Origin: Rhodospirillales bacterium
Lineage (GTDB): Bacteria > Pseudomonadota > Alphaproteobacteria > Rhodospirillales > JABHCV01
Direction of reading: 5' to 3'
Assembly (NCBI GenBank): GCA_016776705.1
Contig: JADHSW010000003.1
Location: forward strand, 1 to 31,439
DNA: 31,439 nucleotides
Numbering within the stretch: position 1 is the stretch's first letter; each line of letters opens with the position of its first letter. Of this stretch, positions 1 to 7,578 are shown one piece after another. The translations under genes were made by a program, and so were the position numbers. Below the pieces are notes generated by a model, which searched no databases, was not told the DNA's origin, and saw only the letters and a list, made by a program, of their open reading frames with translations.

Positions 1-75
1 CTCGACAACCTTTCCCACGCCGTGGGTAGGATAGACGACATAATCACCAGGAGAACACATCAAATCTTTAGCCAT
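1..75 (-). CDS. carD: CarD-family transcriptional regulator, N-terminal fragment (cut by window edge)
   Basis: The reverse strand from base 75 reads an ATG and 25 codons that run off the window, beginning MAKDLMCSPGDYVVYPTHGV. The GDYVVYPTHGVGKV stretch is the start of the CarD/CdnL RNA-polymerase-interacting (Tudor-like) domain, which binds the RNAP beta subunit and stabilises open complexes in this family. Only the N-terminus is visible, so length and C-terminal DNA-binding part cannot be judged. It lies downstream of fdxA on the same strand, a pairing I recall as common in alphaproteobacteria. A strong terminator and about 290 bases separate the two, so it probably has its own promoter. 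Confidence 0.8.
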   Translation of the reverse strand, partial: MAKDLMCSPGDYVVYPTHGVGKVVE

Positions 76-126
76 ACTTAACCTTCTAATTCATTTCTTT
101 TGGAATATTTTCCGCAACGTCCCGGT

Positions 127-141
127 CCGATTCAGAATCGG
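127..141. promoter_or_regulatory. Perfect 15-bp inverted repeat upstream of carD
   Basis: CCGATTC-A-GAATCGG is a perfect dyad with 7-base arms and a single central base. It lies 52-66 bases upstream of the carD start codon. The position and symmetry fit a dimeric regulator operator, but I do not recognise the regulator. A small RNA hairpin is excluded as main role by the one-base loop. Chance occurrence is possible. Confidence 0.35.
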
Positions 142-304
142 CATTGAAGGCAAGGAGTTATAGGAAATATCCTGACACTGCTTTTCGGCGATCAGCGCCT
201 TTGTTTGTAAATACGCCTCACCATGTTGCATTTTTCATGTGGCACACAGCCAAAACCGGCCACGATTCTCTGGGCCGGAAAAGGTAATATAACACATTTT
301 CAGG

Positions 305-348
305 AAAAAAACACCCCTACGGGGTGAAAAGGCCTATCGAAAGGCCTT
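305..348 (-). terminator. Rho-independent terminator of fdxA
   Basis: Read on the minus strand, a stem CACCCC/GGGGTG (312-326, three-base loop) is followed directly by seven T's (complement of 305-311), the standard intrinsic terminator layout. Just upstream in the transcript is a second stem, AAGGCCT/AGGCCTT (329-348, six-base loop). The pair ends transcription about 16 bases after the fdxA stop codon. Confidence 0.85.
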
Positions 349-363
349 CAAGGGCAACCTGCG

Positions 364-699
364 TTAGTCGCCCTTGCCTGGTTTTTCGCTCAACATCTCA
401 GCTTTTCCGGGCTTTCCGTCCCAATCAGCGCCATCAGCAGGCGGCGTGCCCTGACGGGTGATGTTCGGCCATTCCTGGGAAAATCTGTTGTTGATTTCCA
501 GCCATTTTTCCAGGCCATCTTCCGTATCGGGCAAAATGGCTTCGGCCGGGCATTCCGGTTCGCATACGCCGCAATCGATACATTCATCGGGGTGGATAAC
601 CAGGAAGTTCTCACCTTCGTAAAAACAATCGACGGGGCATACTTCAATGCAGTCCATGTATTTGCATTTAATGCAGTTTTCAACGACGACGTAAGTCAT
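364..699 (-). CDS. fdxA: 7Fe ferredoxin FdxA ([3Fe-4S][4Fe-4S])
   Basis: This is a 111-residue soluble electron carrier of the bacterial seven-iron ferredoxin type. The cysteine pattern is visible: C9, C12, C17 and C21 in the first half, C40, C43, C46 and C50 in the second. In the family C9/C17/C50 bind the 3Fe-4S cluster and C21/C40/C43/C46 the 4Fe-4S cluster. The length and the long C-terminal tail after the clusters match alphaproteobacterial FdxA. The ATG at 699 has a GGAGA ribosome site a few bases upstream. It is followed by a strong terminator and appears to be a single-gene unit, although TerB lies 54 bases upstream on the same strand. The redox partner cannot be told from the sequence. 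Confidence 0.95.
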   Translation of the reverse strand: MTYVVVENCIKCKYMDCIEVCPVDCFYEGENFLVIHPDECIDCGVCEPECPAEAILPDTEDGLEKWLEINNRFSQEWPNITRQGTPPADGADWDGKPGKAEMLSEKPGKGD

Positions 700-753
700 G
701 GAAATCTCCGGTAATGGTCAAGGAATAGCCGAATAAAAATTTGTTAGAGGGGT

Positions 754-1230
754 TTATGAAACGTCCGGGCCATCCAAGTCAAGTCGTTCCAGTACCCGCT
801 TGCGCGCGTCACCGCTTTCCCGGTCCGCTACATAGATCAATCCACTAACCCGGCGCACCAGATTAGCTTCGAAATCATGAAGGATTCCATCGGCGTAGGC
901 GACTTCCCATAACATTTCTATCATCCGCACCCGGTCTTCGTGATTGAAGCTGTCCTTGATGGTTCGGGTGAAGCCATAAAGCTCGACCGAATTGGCCACC
1001 GCCTCGCGTCCGGCCTCTGCCAGTTCATGGGCTTCATCTGGCTGAAGATCAAAGTGTGCCCCCAGCAGGGCCGTTACGGTGGCGATTTCGTTGGCGTCAG
1101 CGTGACCGTCCATGCAGGCGGCTTCCATCAACAGGGCGCTGGAAGCCAGCTTCAGTGTTTGGGCGTCGGCGGCGGCATTGGCGTCCTTGCCTTTGCGACC
1201 GGCAAGCAGGTTTTTCAGTTTTTCAATCAT
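754..1230 (-). CDS. TerB-like (tellurite resistance B / DjlA N-terminal fold) cytoplasmic protein
   Basis: This 158-residue all-helical protein belongs to the TerB family. Two TerB-type acidic motifs are visible, MDGHADANE at residues 40-48 and ADGILHDFE at 113-121, the second followed by the helix EANLVRRVSGLIYV. The family is thought to bind metal through such acidic clusters, but its biochemical role is not settled. There is no signal peptide or membrane segment. An AAGGG ribosome site precedes the ATG. It is divergent from the DUF938 methyltransferase across 52 bases, and a TerC-family protein lies just beyond. No other ter genes are present, so a tellurite resistance role should not be assumed. 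Confidence 0.8.
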   Translation of the reverse strand: MIEKLKNLLAGRKGKDANAAADAQTLKLASSALLMEAACMDGHADANEIATVTALLGAHFDLQPDEAHELAEAGREAVANSVELYGFTRTIKDSFNHEDRVRMIEMLWEVAYADGILHDFEANLVRRVSGLIYVADRESGDARKRVLERLDLDGPDVS

Positions 1231-1282
1231 GATCGCCCTTTTATCACTTGTCCGGTGCTGGCGAGAAGACTAATTCTCAACA

Positions 1283-1912
1283 ATGAGCAAAGAACATGCC
1301 CCGGCCACACTGAGGAACCGCGATCCCATACTGGATGTGCTCAAGCGCGTCCTGCCGGATAATGGACTGGTGCTGGAAGTGGCATCGGGCAGTGGCGAAC
1401 ACGCCGCTTACTTCGCCCCCAGGCTGGGTGGCCTGACATGGCAACCAAGCGCGCGTGAACCGGAAAGCCGTGCTTCAATCGGGTCCTGGGCTGAAGAAAC
1501 ACAGGCGGACAACCTTCTTGCCCCTGTCGAACTGGATGTGCTGGTCGAGCCCTGGCCCGTTTTGGGCGCCGACGCCGTTGTCTGCATAAACATGATCCAT
1601 ATCTCACCGTGGCCGGTGACCAGGGCATTGATGGCCGGTGCCGGTCGGACCCTGGGCGCCGGTGGGATTTTGTATCTGTATGGCCCCTACAGGATTGATG
1701 GCGCGCACACGGCCCCCAGCAATCAGGCTTTTGATGAAAGCCTTAAAAGCCGCGACCCGGAATGGGGCGTGCGCGACCTGGCCGATGTGAAAGCCGAGGC
1801 CGCCGCCAACGGCCTGGACTTTGTCGAAACGGTACAGATGCCTGCCAACAACCTGTCCGTCATCTTCAGGAAGCGCCAAGTTTCCGTTTGCGACGCCGCA
1901 CCAGCGTGTTGA
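1283..1912 (+). CDS. DUF938 class I SAM-dependent methyltransferase
   Basis: The 209-residue product matches the DUF938 family. The N-terminal RNRDPILDVLKRVLP is typical, followed by the SAM-binding motif I, LVLEVASGSGEHAAYFAP, at about residues 29-46. CINMIHISPW comes in the middle, and the ending MPANNLSVIFRK is characteristic. The substrate of this family is unknown to me. The last dozen residues after IFRK are extra and are encoded antisense to the 3' end of the convergent TerC gene, a 47-base overlap. No clear Shine-Dalgarno precedes the ATG, but the family N-terminus supports this start. Confidence 0.85.
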   Translation: MSKEHAPATLRNRDPILDVLKRVLPDNGLVLEVASGSGEHAAYFAPRLGGLTWQPSAREPESRASIGSWAEETQADNLLAPVELDVLVEPWPVLGADAVVCINMIHISPWPVTRALMAGAGRTLGAGGILYLYGPYRIDGAHTAPSNQAFDESLKSRDPEWGVRDLADVKAEAAANGLDFVETVQMPANNLSVIFRKRQVSVCDAAPAC

Positions 1913-2594
1913 GGAATTCCACAAAGGCGGAAAACGCCATCGCCGCGTAAAGATAGCCTTTCGGGAAGTGGAACCCGAGACCATCGGCCACAAGGGTGGT
2001 GCCAATCAGCAGCAAAAAACTGAAAGCCAGCATTTTAATGGTCGGGTGCCGCGACACGAAGTCTGCGACCGGACCCGAAGCAACCAGCATGACAATAACG
2101 GCCAGAATGACGGCGGTGGACATGATCAGCAGGTTATCGACCATGCCAACGGCAGTAATCACCGAATCGATGGAAAAAATGATATCCAGCAGGGCAATCT
2201 GGACGATGACAGCGCCAAAAGCCGCATGTTTTCCCTTTTTGGGTCCGGCCTCTTCATCGCCTTCAATGCCTTCGTGAATTTCCCGCGTGGCTTTGGTCAG
2301 CAGAAATAATCCGCCACCGATCAGGATCGCATCACGAATAGAAACCACATGGTCCATGACGCTGAACAGGGGTTCTGTCAGGCCGATCACCCAGGACAGG
2401 ACGGAAAGCAGCATCAGCCTCGTTATTAGGGCAAGGGCTATGCCAATTCGGCGGGCCTTGTCGCGTTGGCTGGTTTCTACGCGATCGACAAGAACGGCGA
2501 TGAAAATCAGGTTATCGATGCCAAGTACTATTTCCATGACCGTCAGCGTCAGCAGCGATATCCAGGCATGGGGGTCCGTCAGAATTTCCATCAT
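1866..2594 (-). CDS. TerC-family integral membrane protein
   Basis: This 242-residue polytopic inner-membrane protein has about seven hydrophobic segments. The two TerC signature motifs with acidic residues inside the membrane are present: EIVLGIDN at residues 21-28 and LLDIIFSIDS at 135-144. A charged cytoplasmic loop (about 102-122) separates the two halves. TerC relatives (Alx, MeeF/MeeY types) export manganese or help metallate exported proteins; the ion here is not determinable. AAGGA lies upstream of two adjacent ATG codons, so the start may be one codon later. The 3' end overlaps the convergent methyltransferase gene. It lies downstream of the helicase and S4 genes on the same strand and could be co-transcribed with them. 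Confidence 0.9.
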   Translation of the reverse strand: MMEILTDPHAWISLLTLTVMEIVLGIDNLIFIAVLVDRVETSQRDKARRIGIALALITRLMLLSVLSWVIGLTEPLFSVMDHVVSIRDAILIGGGLFLLTKATREIHEGIEGDEEAGPKKGKHAAFGAVIVQIALLDIIFSIDSVITAVGMVDNLLIMSTAVILAVIVMLVASGPVADFVSRHPTIKMLAFSFLLLIGTTLVADGLGFHFPKGYLYAAMAFSAFVEFLNTLVRRRKRKLGAS

Positions 2595-2632
2595 CGATTT
2601 TTTTCCTTTTCAGGCTGGCCACAGAGCCATCT

Positions 2633-3019
2633 TTAGTCGTGGTCGCGAAGTTTGTCGATGGCCCGTCGTTCTGCTTTTGTCGGGCGGCCTGCGCCGGCTT
2701 CACGAACGGCGACGCCCGTTGCACGCCCCGCCCGTTTTTTACTGCCGGGTTCCGGCGGCTGCAGGTCTTCGTACAGGCCCTCCGCTTCGCTGGCCGGGCC
2801 GCGCCTCGAGCCCAGGGCGATAACCCTGATGATGCGGATGTCGTCTTCCTTGGGGAAGGTCAGCACATCGCCTTCTTTAAGGGTCGCATGGGCTTTTCCG
2901 ATCAACTCACTGTTACGTCTTAATTTTCCTGATCCGCACAGTTTTGATGCCAGGGTACGGCTCTTGAAAAACCGGGCGCGCCAAAGCCACTTGTCGATGC
3001 GAAGGGTTTGTTCGCTCAT
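2633..3019 (-). CDS. S4-domain RNA-binding protein (HslR/Hsp15-like)
   Basis: This is a 128-residue basic protein. The N-terminal S4 fold is visible as RIDKWLWRARFFKSRTLASKL at residues 7-27, followed by the second S4 strand region ending near residue 60. S4 proteins of the Hsp15 type bind structured RNA; E. coli Hsp15 acts on stalled 50S subunits. The C-terminal half is a basic tail rich in Arg, Lys, Gly and Ala and is probably disordered. Its ATG overlaps the helicase stop in an ATGA (3016-3019), so translation is coupled to the helicase. I recall that neighbourhood as common in alphaproteobacteria, which suggests a shared job on RNA. Confidence 0.88.
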   Translation of the reverse strand: MSEQTLRIDKWLWRARFFKSRTLASKLCGSGKLRRNSELIGKAHATLKEGDVLTFPKEDDIRIIRVIALGSRRGPASEAEGLYEDLQPPEPGSKKRAGRATGVAVREAGAGRPTKAERRAIDKLRDHD

Positions 3020-5586
3020 CGTTGCAAGGTCAGTTCTTTCAAAATTGCAAAGGGGGAATGGGGATCAATTTCAGGCTCCTTGCGAGCTTTTTTCCGGGTT
3101 TTTGCTTTTTTGGTTCCTTCGGGCTTGCTGACCTTGTCATCCTTTTTAGGTGTCGGCGGTTTTGAGCGTTTTCGCTCAACGGCATAATAAACGCCAGCCT
3201 CGGTTTTCTTCGTCTTGCGAAATCCTGTTTCCTTCAGGATGGGGTCAAGGTCTTGAGTTGCGCACCCGGCCAGTGACAGAAAATGGGAATCGGCAAGAAA
3301 TGGGCCCTTGCGTCCCAGCCGCCAGGCATGGGCGGCGATCCTTTCAAGGATATCCAAACGTAAAGCCAGGCGTCCGGCCGGGCGATAGCCAATAGCGTTC
3401 AAATAGCCGGGTGGAAAGTCGCTGCTGGGCAAGGACACCCGTCCGGGATGGGGCGCTGTCGGGGCGGATTGCGGGTTGTTCCACAAAACCCAGAGAAGTC
3501 CCAATATTCTTGTCGGGGCGGGTTTTAGTAATCCCGGAAGGTAGACGCTCGTGCGACCAATAACGACGCCCAGCGCTTTCAGACGTTTACGCTCATCGCG
3601 CTTCAGGGCCTCGATCTGTTCAATCGCCGCTTTTCTGGGCAAGGAGCCAAGGTTTTCCGCCATCTGGAAAACCAGCCCGCGAGATGCGCCGGTTAGTTCG
3701 GCCCGGCGGGCGCACAAAAGCGGTTTCAGGTGTTTTTCCAGATGCCGCACAAACCATATTTTCAGGCGCTTGGCGATGCGCTCACCCATGGCCGTATCGA
3801 GCAGTTCCGAGGCTAGCGGATCAATATCCGGCATTAGAACTTCTGACCCCCGTTTCAGGCGGGCAATATCCGCCCCCGCAAAACAAACAATATTGTCCTG
3901 GCTCAGGGAAATCTTTTCATCCGGGCTTGTTTCAAGGCGGCGAACACGCTTTTCAATTTCCGGGCCAAGGGCGCGCCTGGCGGCCTGAAGGATTGATTTT
4001 TCGGCTGCACCCGTAGCGGTGCCAGCCTGTCTGGGGTCGTCGGCAATAAACCTGAAGCCTTCCAGTCGGCCAATATCATGCCCTTCGACCATCACCGTGC
4101 CGTTGCGGCTGATGGCGGCGAGCATACTATCAGGGTCCCGCAGGCGCTTTACCAGAACGGCGGCGCGCTGATCGACAAAGCGCTGTGTCAGCCGCTCATG
4201 CAGGGCGTCCGATAACTTGTCTTCGATCGCACGGGTGCGCTCCTGCCAGTGGGCGGCGTCATCCAGCCAGTCGCCGCGATGGGCGACATAGGTCCAGGTG
4301 CGAATATTAGCCAGTCTTCCGGTCAGGGTATCGATATTGCCGTCACAGCGCTCAATCCGCTGCACATGATCGGCGACCCAGTCTGTCGGCAGTTTGCCGC
4401 GGCCGTTATTGGTCATCAGGTGGCGATATATTCGGCCAAGCAGACTTGCGTGAGCATCGCTCAGAACCTTGCGAAAATCAGGGATCTGGCAAACCTCCCA
4501 CAACAAGGCGACGGCGTTGGGATCGCATGCCATGTCTGCGATGGACTTGTCATGGGCCAGTAAAGCCAGCGCCGCCTCGTCATCGGCGATGGCTCCGCGT
4601 ATCAGGCCCGGCAGATCCGGTGGTTTGGAAAGCGAGCGTGTCAGGGTTTCCAGTGAGTTCATATCCGGCTCGGGGTTGCGCCAGTTAATCAGTTTAATGG
4701 GCCGGAAGCGGTGTTGTTCAATGTCCTCGATCATCTCGGGTGTTATCGGCGTTGCGTCGGCGGTAAGGCCGAAGGTTCCGTCGTTCATATGCCTGCCGGC
4801 GCGCCCGGCGATTTGCGCCAGTTCCGGCGCGTTCAAGGGGCGCGAGCGTTTGCCGTCGAACTTGCGGGTGGCGGCGAAAGCGACGTGATCCACATCCATG
4901 TTCAGGCCCATGCCGATGGCGTCGGTGGCGACAAGATGGTCAACCTCGCCAGCCTGATACATGGCGACCTGGGCGTTGCGGGTTCTGGGGCTTAGCGCCC
5001 CCATCACCACAGCCGCCCCGCCCCTGTGACGGCGCACCTGTTCGGCGATGGCGTATACGTCCGATGCACTAAAGGCGACGACAACACTTTGCGGCGGCAA
5101 ACGGTTGATTTTGCGTTCACCGCTGTAACTCAGGGTCGAAAAGCGGGGACGCTGATCGAATTCCGCTTCCGGAATTAGCTGTCTGATTAATGGCCGGATT
5201 GTTTCTGCGCCCATAAACATGGTTTCCGCATCACCCCTGGCATGCAGCAGCCGGGCGGTGAAAACATGGCCGCGTTCAAGGTCGGCGCACATCTGGATTT
5301 CATCAACGGCCAGAAAAGCGACACGCCTGTCCAAAGGCATGGATTCCACGGTGCACAGGAAATACTGCGCCCCCGATGGCAGGATTTTCTCTTCACCTGT
5401 AATCAGGGCGACTTTCCCCGCGCCCTTTACGGCGACGGCGCGCTCATAGTTTTCCCGGGCCAGAAGACGCAGGGGAAAACCGATGATGCCGGAACGATGG
5501 GCCAGCAGGCGCTCCATGGCGAAGTGGGTTTTGCCGGTATTGGTCGGGCCCAGAACGGCAAGGATGCGGGGTTGATGGTTGTTCAT
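3016..5586 (-). CDS. SUV3-like ATP-dependent RNA helicase
   Basis: This is a superfamily 2 helicase of 856 residues resembling the mitochondrial SUV3 family. In order: Walker A GPTNTGKT (13-20), motif II DEIQ (95-98), motif V-like DAIGMGLN (222-229) and motif VI QIAGRAGR (258-265). A long helical region and a Lys-rich, Thr/Pro-containing tail follow. SUV3 unwinds RNA in the mitochondrial degradosome; a role in RNA turnover or ribosome-related RNA work is inferred here. The open frame extends 55 codons upstream to 5751. I chose the ATG at 5586 because Walker A normally lies near the N-terminus and because the extension would cross a clear regulatory palindrome. No strong ribosome site is seen. 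It is coupled to the downstream S4 gene and divergent from marR. Confidence 0.88.
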   Translation of the reverse strand: MNNHQPRILAVLGPTNTGKTHFAMERLLAHRSGIIGFPLRLLARENYERAVAVKGAGKVALITGEEKILPSGAQYFLCTVESMPLDRRVAFLAVDEIQMCADLERGHVFTARLLHARGDAETMFMGAETIRPLIRQLIPEAEFDQRPRFSTLSYSGERKINRLPPQSVVVAFSASDVYAIAEQVRRHRGGAAVVMGALSPRTRNAQVAMYQAGEVDHLVATDAIGMGLNMDVDHVAFAATRKFDGKRSRPLNAPELAQIAGRAGRHMNDGTFGLTADATPITPEMIEDIEQHRFRPIKLINWRNPEPDMNSLETLTRSLSKPPDLPGLIRGAIADDEAALALLAHDKSIADMACDPNAVALLWEVCQIPDFRKVLSDAHASLLGRIYRHLMTNNGRGKLPTDWVADHVQRIERCDGNIDTLTGRLANIRTWTYVAHRGDWLDDAAHWQERTRAIEDKLSDALHERLTQRFVDQRAAVLVKRLRDPDSMLAAISRNGTVMVEGHDIGRLEGFRFIADDPRQAGTATGAAEKSILQAARRALGPEIEKRVRRLETSPDEKISLSQDNIVCFAGADIARLKRGSEVLMPDIDPLASELLDTAMGERIAKRLKIWFVRHLEKHLKPLLCARRAELTGASRGLVFQMAENLGSLPRKAAIEQIEALKRDERKRLKALGVVIGRTSVYLPGLLKPAPTRILGLLWVLWNNPQSAPTAPHPGRVSLPSSDFPPGYLNAIGYRPAGRLALRLDILERIAAHAWRLGRKGPFLADSHFLSLAGCATQDLDPILKETGFRKTKKTEAGVYYAVERKRSKPPTPKKDDKVSKPEGTKKAKTRKKARKEPEIDPHSPFAILKELTLQR

Positions 5587-5687
5587 GACACTTAAAACAA
5601 AAATAACGTCAACTGGAATGATCGTGCCTGCGGGCGCGAATGGCAAGCATTGAAAAAAATAAACAAAAGGTGTTTTTCCCCCCAGGG

Positions 5688-5703
5688 TGTGACGAACATC
5701 ACA
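5688..5703. promoter_or_regulatory. CRP/FNR-superfamily-type operator TGTGA-N6-TCACA
   Basis: Both half-sites match the classic CRP consensus exactly with the standard six-base spacer (TGTGA 5688-5692, TCACA 5699-5703). The site lies in the divergent region, about 78 bases before the MarR ATG and about 102 bases before the chosen helicase ATG, so it could serve either promoter. Which CRP-like factor binds it in this organism is unknown. Confidence 0.6.
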
Positions 5704-5780
5704 TACGTAGATGCCTGATGGCGTCATTTTCAGGGGCGCTAAAAAAGGCAAGAATTTAATGTATTGGCAAGGGTAAGGTT

Positions 5781-6350
5781 ATGCGCGAAACCACGGATCA
5801 TATTGTTGACCTGATCGAAAGGCTGGGTCGCATTGCCCGAAGCGCGCAGCATGCCGAAGGCATGAAGCCGGCACAGTGGGAAGCACTGCGATTTCTGGCC
5901 CGGGCCAACAGATTTTCGCGAACCCCGGGCGCACTGGCTGATTTTCTGTCTTCGACCCGGGGAACGGTTTCGCAAACCCTGATCGCGCTCGATAAAAAAG
6001 GCCTGATAAAACGAAAAGCCAATCTTGGTGATGCTCGCATCAAGCAACTTGAATTGACGAAAGAAGGCCGCGCCATCGTCAATCGCGATCCCCTGCACAT
6101 GCTTGAAAAGGCGGTCGCCAGTGTCGGTGAAGAGCCGGGATTGGCTGAAAACCTTGAGAGAATTTTAAGAAACATTATTCACCAGCATGGCAACCGCCCT
6201 TTTGGCGTCTGCCTGGCGTGCCGTCATTTTCGCTGTGATGGCGCATCCTCCCACGCCAGGGGCCCGCACCGTTGCATGTTGTCCGGTGAACCTTTGAGCG
6301 ATGTTGATTCAAACCAGATTTGCCGAGAGCACGAGGCTCGTGCCGCCTAG
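5781..6350 (+). CDS. MarR-family transcriptional regulator with C-terminal five-cysteine extension
   Basis: Residues 1 to about 135 form a MarR winged helix-turn-helix: the DNA-binding part is TPGALADFLSSTRGTVSQTL (48-67) and the wing KRKANLGDARIKQLELT (77-93). Then comes an unusual tail of about 50 residues with C144, C147, C152, C165 and C181, including FGVCLACRHF and ICREHE. Normal MarR proteins end near residue 140-150. The cysteine spacing suggests a bound metal, either zinc or an iron-sulfur cluster, and hence possible redox or metal sensing; this is inference. A purine-rich AAGGGTAAGG precedes the ATG. It is divergent from the helicase, and its end overlaps the convergent pcm by four bases. 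Targets are unknown. Confidence 0.85.
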   Translation: MRETTDHIVDLIERLGRIARSAQHAEGMKPAQWEALRFLARANRFSRTPGALADFLSSTRGTVSQTLIALDKKGLIKRKANLGDARIKQLELTKEGRAIVNRDPLHMLEKAVASVGEEPGLAENLERILRNIIHQHGNRPFGVCLACRHFRCDGASSHARGPHRCMLSGEPLSDVDSNQICREHEARAA

Positions 6351-7030
6351 TGTTCCTCCTTGGGGCCTTTGACCATTGGCACAAAAGCGACTGGCAGGGT
6401 TGAGCGGAAGCTTACCCTGCCATCGTTTAGTTTAATCCCCCGTTTCAGTATTTGCGGGGAAAACTGCCTGCCAACCGGCAAAATCATGCGTCCCCCGACC
6501 TTTAACTGATCACATAAGGCCCGGGGTATGGTTTCAGGCGCTGCGGTAACCAGAATGGCATCGAACGGGGCTTCTTCCTCCCAGCCAGTATAGCCATCTC
6601 CATGGCGAAGTTTGATGGCGTCGTATCCAAGCCTTTTCAGGCGTTTGGCGGCGCTCGCTGCCAGGGAACGCACGCTTTCCATGGAATAGACATGGCCCGT
6701 GACCTCGGCCAGGACGGCGGCCTGGTAACCTGAGCCGGTGCCGATCTCAAGAACCTTGTCTGTTGGCTTTAAATCCAGCAGGTCGGTCATGACGGCGACG
6801 ATGTAGGGCTGGGAGATGGTTTGGCCGAAACCAATACTTTGCGGGCGATTGGAATAGGCGACGCCTTGATGATTGTCGCCAAGAAATTCGTGACGCGGCA
6901 CCTTCGCCATGGCCGCCATCACCGCATTGGAAAAACGCCCGCGACCCGTAAAATTCTCTGTCTCGCGGGCGTTCATTTCAATTTCTTCGATCAGACGCCG
7001 GTGTGCCTTTTCAAGTTCGCTGTCGCTCAT
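6347..7030 (-). CDS. pcm: Protein-L-isoaspartate O-methyltransferase
   Basis: The 227-residue enzyme transfers a methyl group from SAM to L-isoaspartyl residues in aged proteins, starting their repair to aspartate. The PIMT motif GQTISQPY (69-76) is followed by SAM motif I VLEIGTGSGYQ (93-103); the later ILVTAAPETIP and GGRMILPVG stretches are also typical. Length is near the usual 205-225. It starts seven bases after the HPF-like gene, so the two probably form one unit. A six-base stem with TTTG loop (7049-7064) lies at the end of the upstream gene, and no clear Shine-Dalgarno is seen. Confidence 0.95.
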   Translation of the reverse strand: MSDSELEKAHRRLIEEIEMNARETENFTGRGRFSNAVMAAMAKVPRHEFLGDNHQGVAYSNRPQSIGFGQTISQPYIVAVMTDLLDLKPTDKVLEIGTGSGYQAAVLAEVTGHVYSMESVRSLAASAAKRLKRLGYDAIKLRHGDGYTGWEEEAPFDAILVTAAPETIPRALCDQLKVGGRMILPVGRQFSPQILKRGIKLNDGRVSFRSTLPVAFVPMVKGPKEEH

Positions 7031-7037
7031 GCACTCA

Positions 7038-7373
7038 TTAAGCCCGATGAGCGTTTTGACGCTCGCTTAATTCCTTCAGTTGTCGGGTGATGGTCTGGAA
7101 CACATCGCGCAGGGCGATGCCGGGGTCCGCATGGGCTGGATTGTTTGACCCGCCGGTCCTGGCTGTCAGGCCACCCCCCGGTACATCCAGATTGATGGCG
7201 ATATCATACAGTTTCCCCTTGCGATGGTGGCGGTGCGGGGCCTCGATGGTGACCCGGCAATCGGTTATGCTCTGGTGAAATTTTTCCAGTTTTTTGAATT
7301 CCTCAAAAATTCTCTGCTCTAAGGCGTCAGAATGATCCATTCCGTGAAAAACGACCTGAAGTGCTGTTTGCAT
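7038..7373 (-). CDS. Short HPF/RaiA-family ribosome-associated protein
   Basis: This 111-residue protein shows the HPF/RaiA (sigma-54 modulation protein) fold pattern: an N-terminal strand QVVFHGMDHSDALEQRI, a helix with LEKFH, strands CRVTIEAP and YDIAINLDVPGG, and a C-terminal helix DVFQTITRQLKELSER. Family members bind the 30S subunit and block or dimerise ribosomes in stationary phase. It is the short form, with no C-terminal dimerisation domain. The middle strand is less basic than typical HPF and ends in a Gly/Asn-rich loop, so it may be a divergent paralogue. AGGAGG precedes the ATG. It lies upstream of pcm and divergent from htpG, a stress-protection neighbourhood. Confidence 0.75.
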   Translation of the reverse strand: MQTALQVVFHGMDHSDALEQRIFEEFKKLEKFHQSITDCRVTIEAPHRHHRKGKLYDIAINLDVPGGGLTARTGGSNNPAHADPGIALRDVFQTITRQLKELSERQNAHRA

Positions 7374-7498
7374 TGAAGCCTCCTGGATGGGTTGGGAAGG
7401 TAAAACCTTTAAGCTTTATTCTATTTTTATATATGGGCTTATCAGGGGGACGAGGCGAGTCCTGCAAGGGTGAATTATTCAAAAAATTCAAATGGGGG

Positions 7499-7529
7499 CT
7501 TGCGAAAGCTGGCTTTGTCGCACATATCT
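7499..7529 (+). promoter_or_regulatory. Candidate heat-shock (RpoH/sigma-32) promoter of htpG
   Basis: CTTGCGA (7499-7505) resembles the RpoH -35 core CTTGAAA. After 17 bases comes CATATCT (7523-7529), close to the alphaproteobacterial RpoH -10 CCATAT, followed by a C-rich run. It is about 50 bases before the htpG ATG. HtpG is a classic heat-shock gene, so the placement fits; the assignment is by eye only. Confidence 0.45.
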
Positions 7530-7578
7530 CCCCCGCATTTATCTTTGGTTCATTTGTTAAAAGGACATCCAAGACGTC

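Larger units (their letters stand above)
76..363. other. Intergenic region between carD and fdxA
   Basis: I see no coding sequence here. The region holds the fdxA terminator (305-348). It also holds a second GC-rich stem, CCGGCC at 256-261 pairing with GGCCGG at 273-278, which on the minus strand is followed by four T's and could be a back-up terminator. A perfect inverted repeat lies at 127-141. No confident -35/-10 pair for carD could be picked by eye. Confidence 0.5.

Noticed and set aside
754..2594. Tellurite resistance locus
   Set aside because: Only TerB- and TerC-like proteins are present; no TerA, TerD, TerE or TerZ homologue is seen.
5587..5751. 55-codon N-terminal extension of the helicase frame
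   Set aside because: It would place Walker A far from the N-terminus and cover the CRP-type palindrome; the extra residues look unlike coding sequence.
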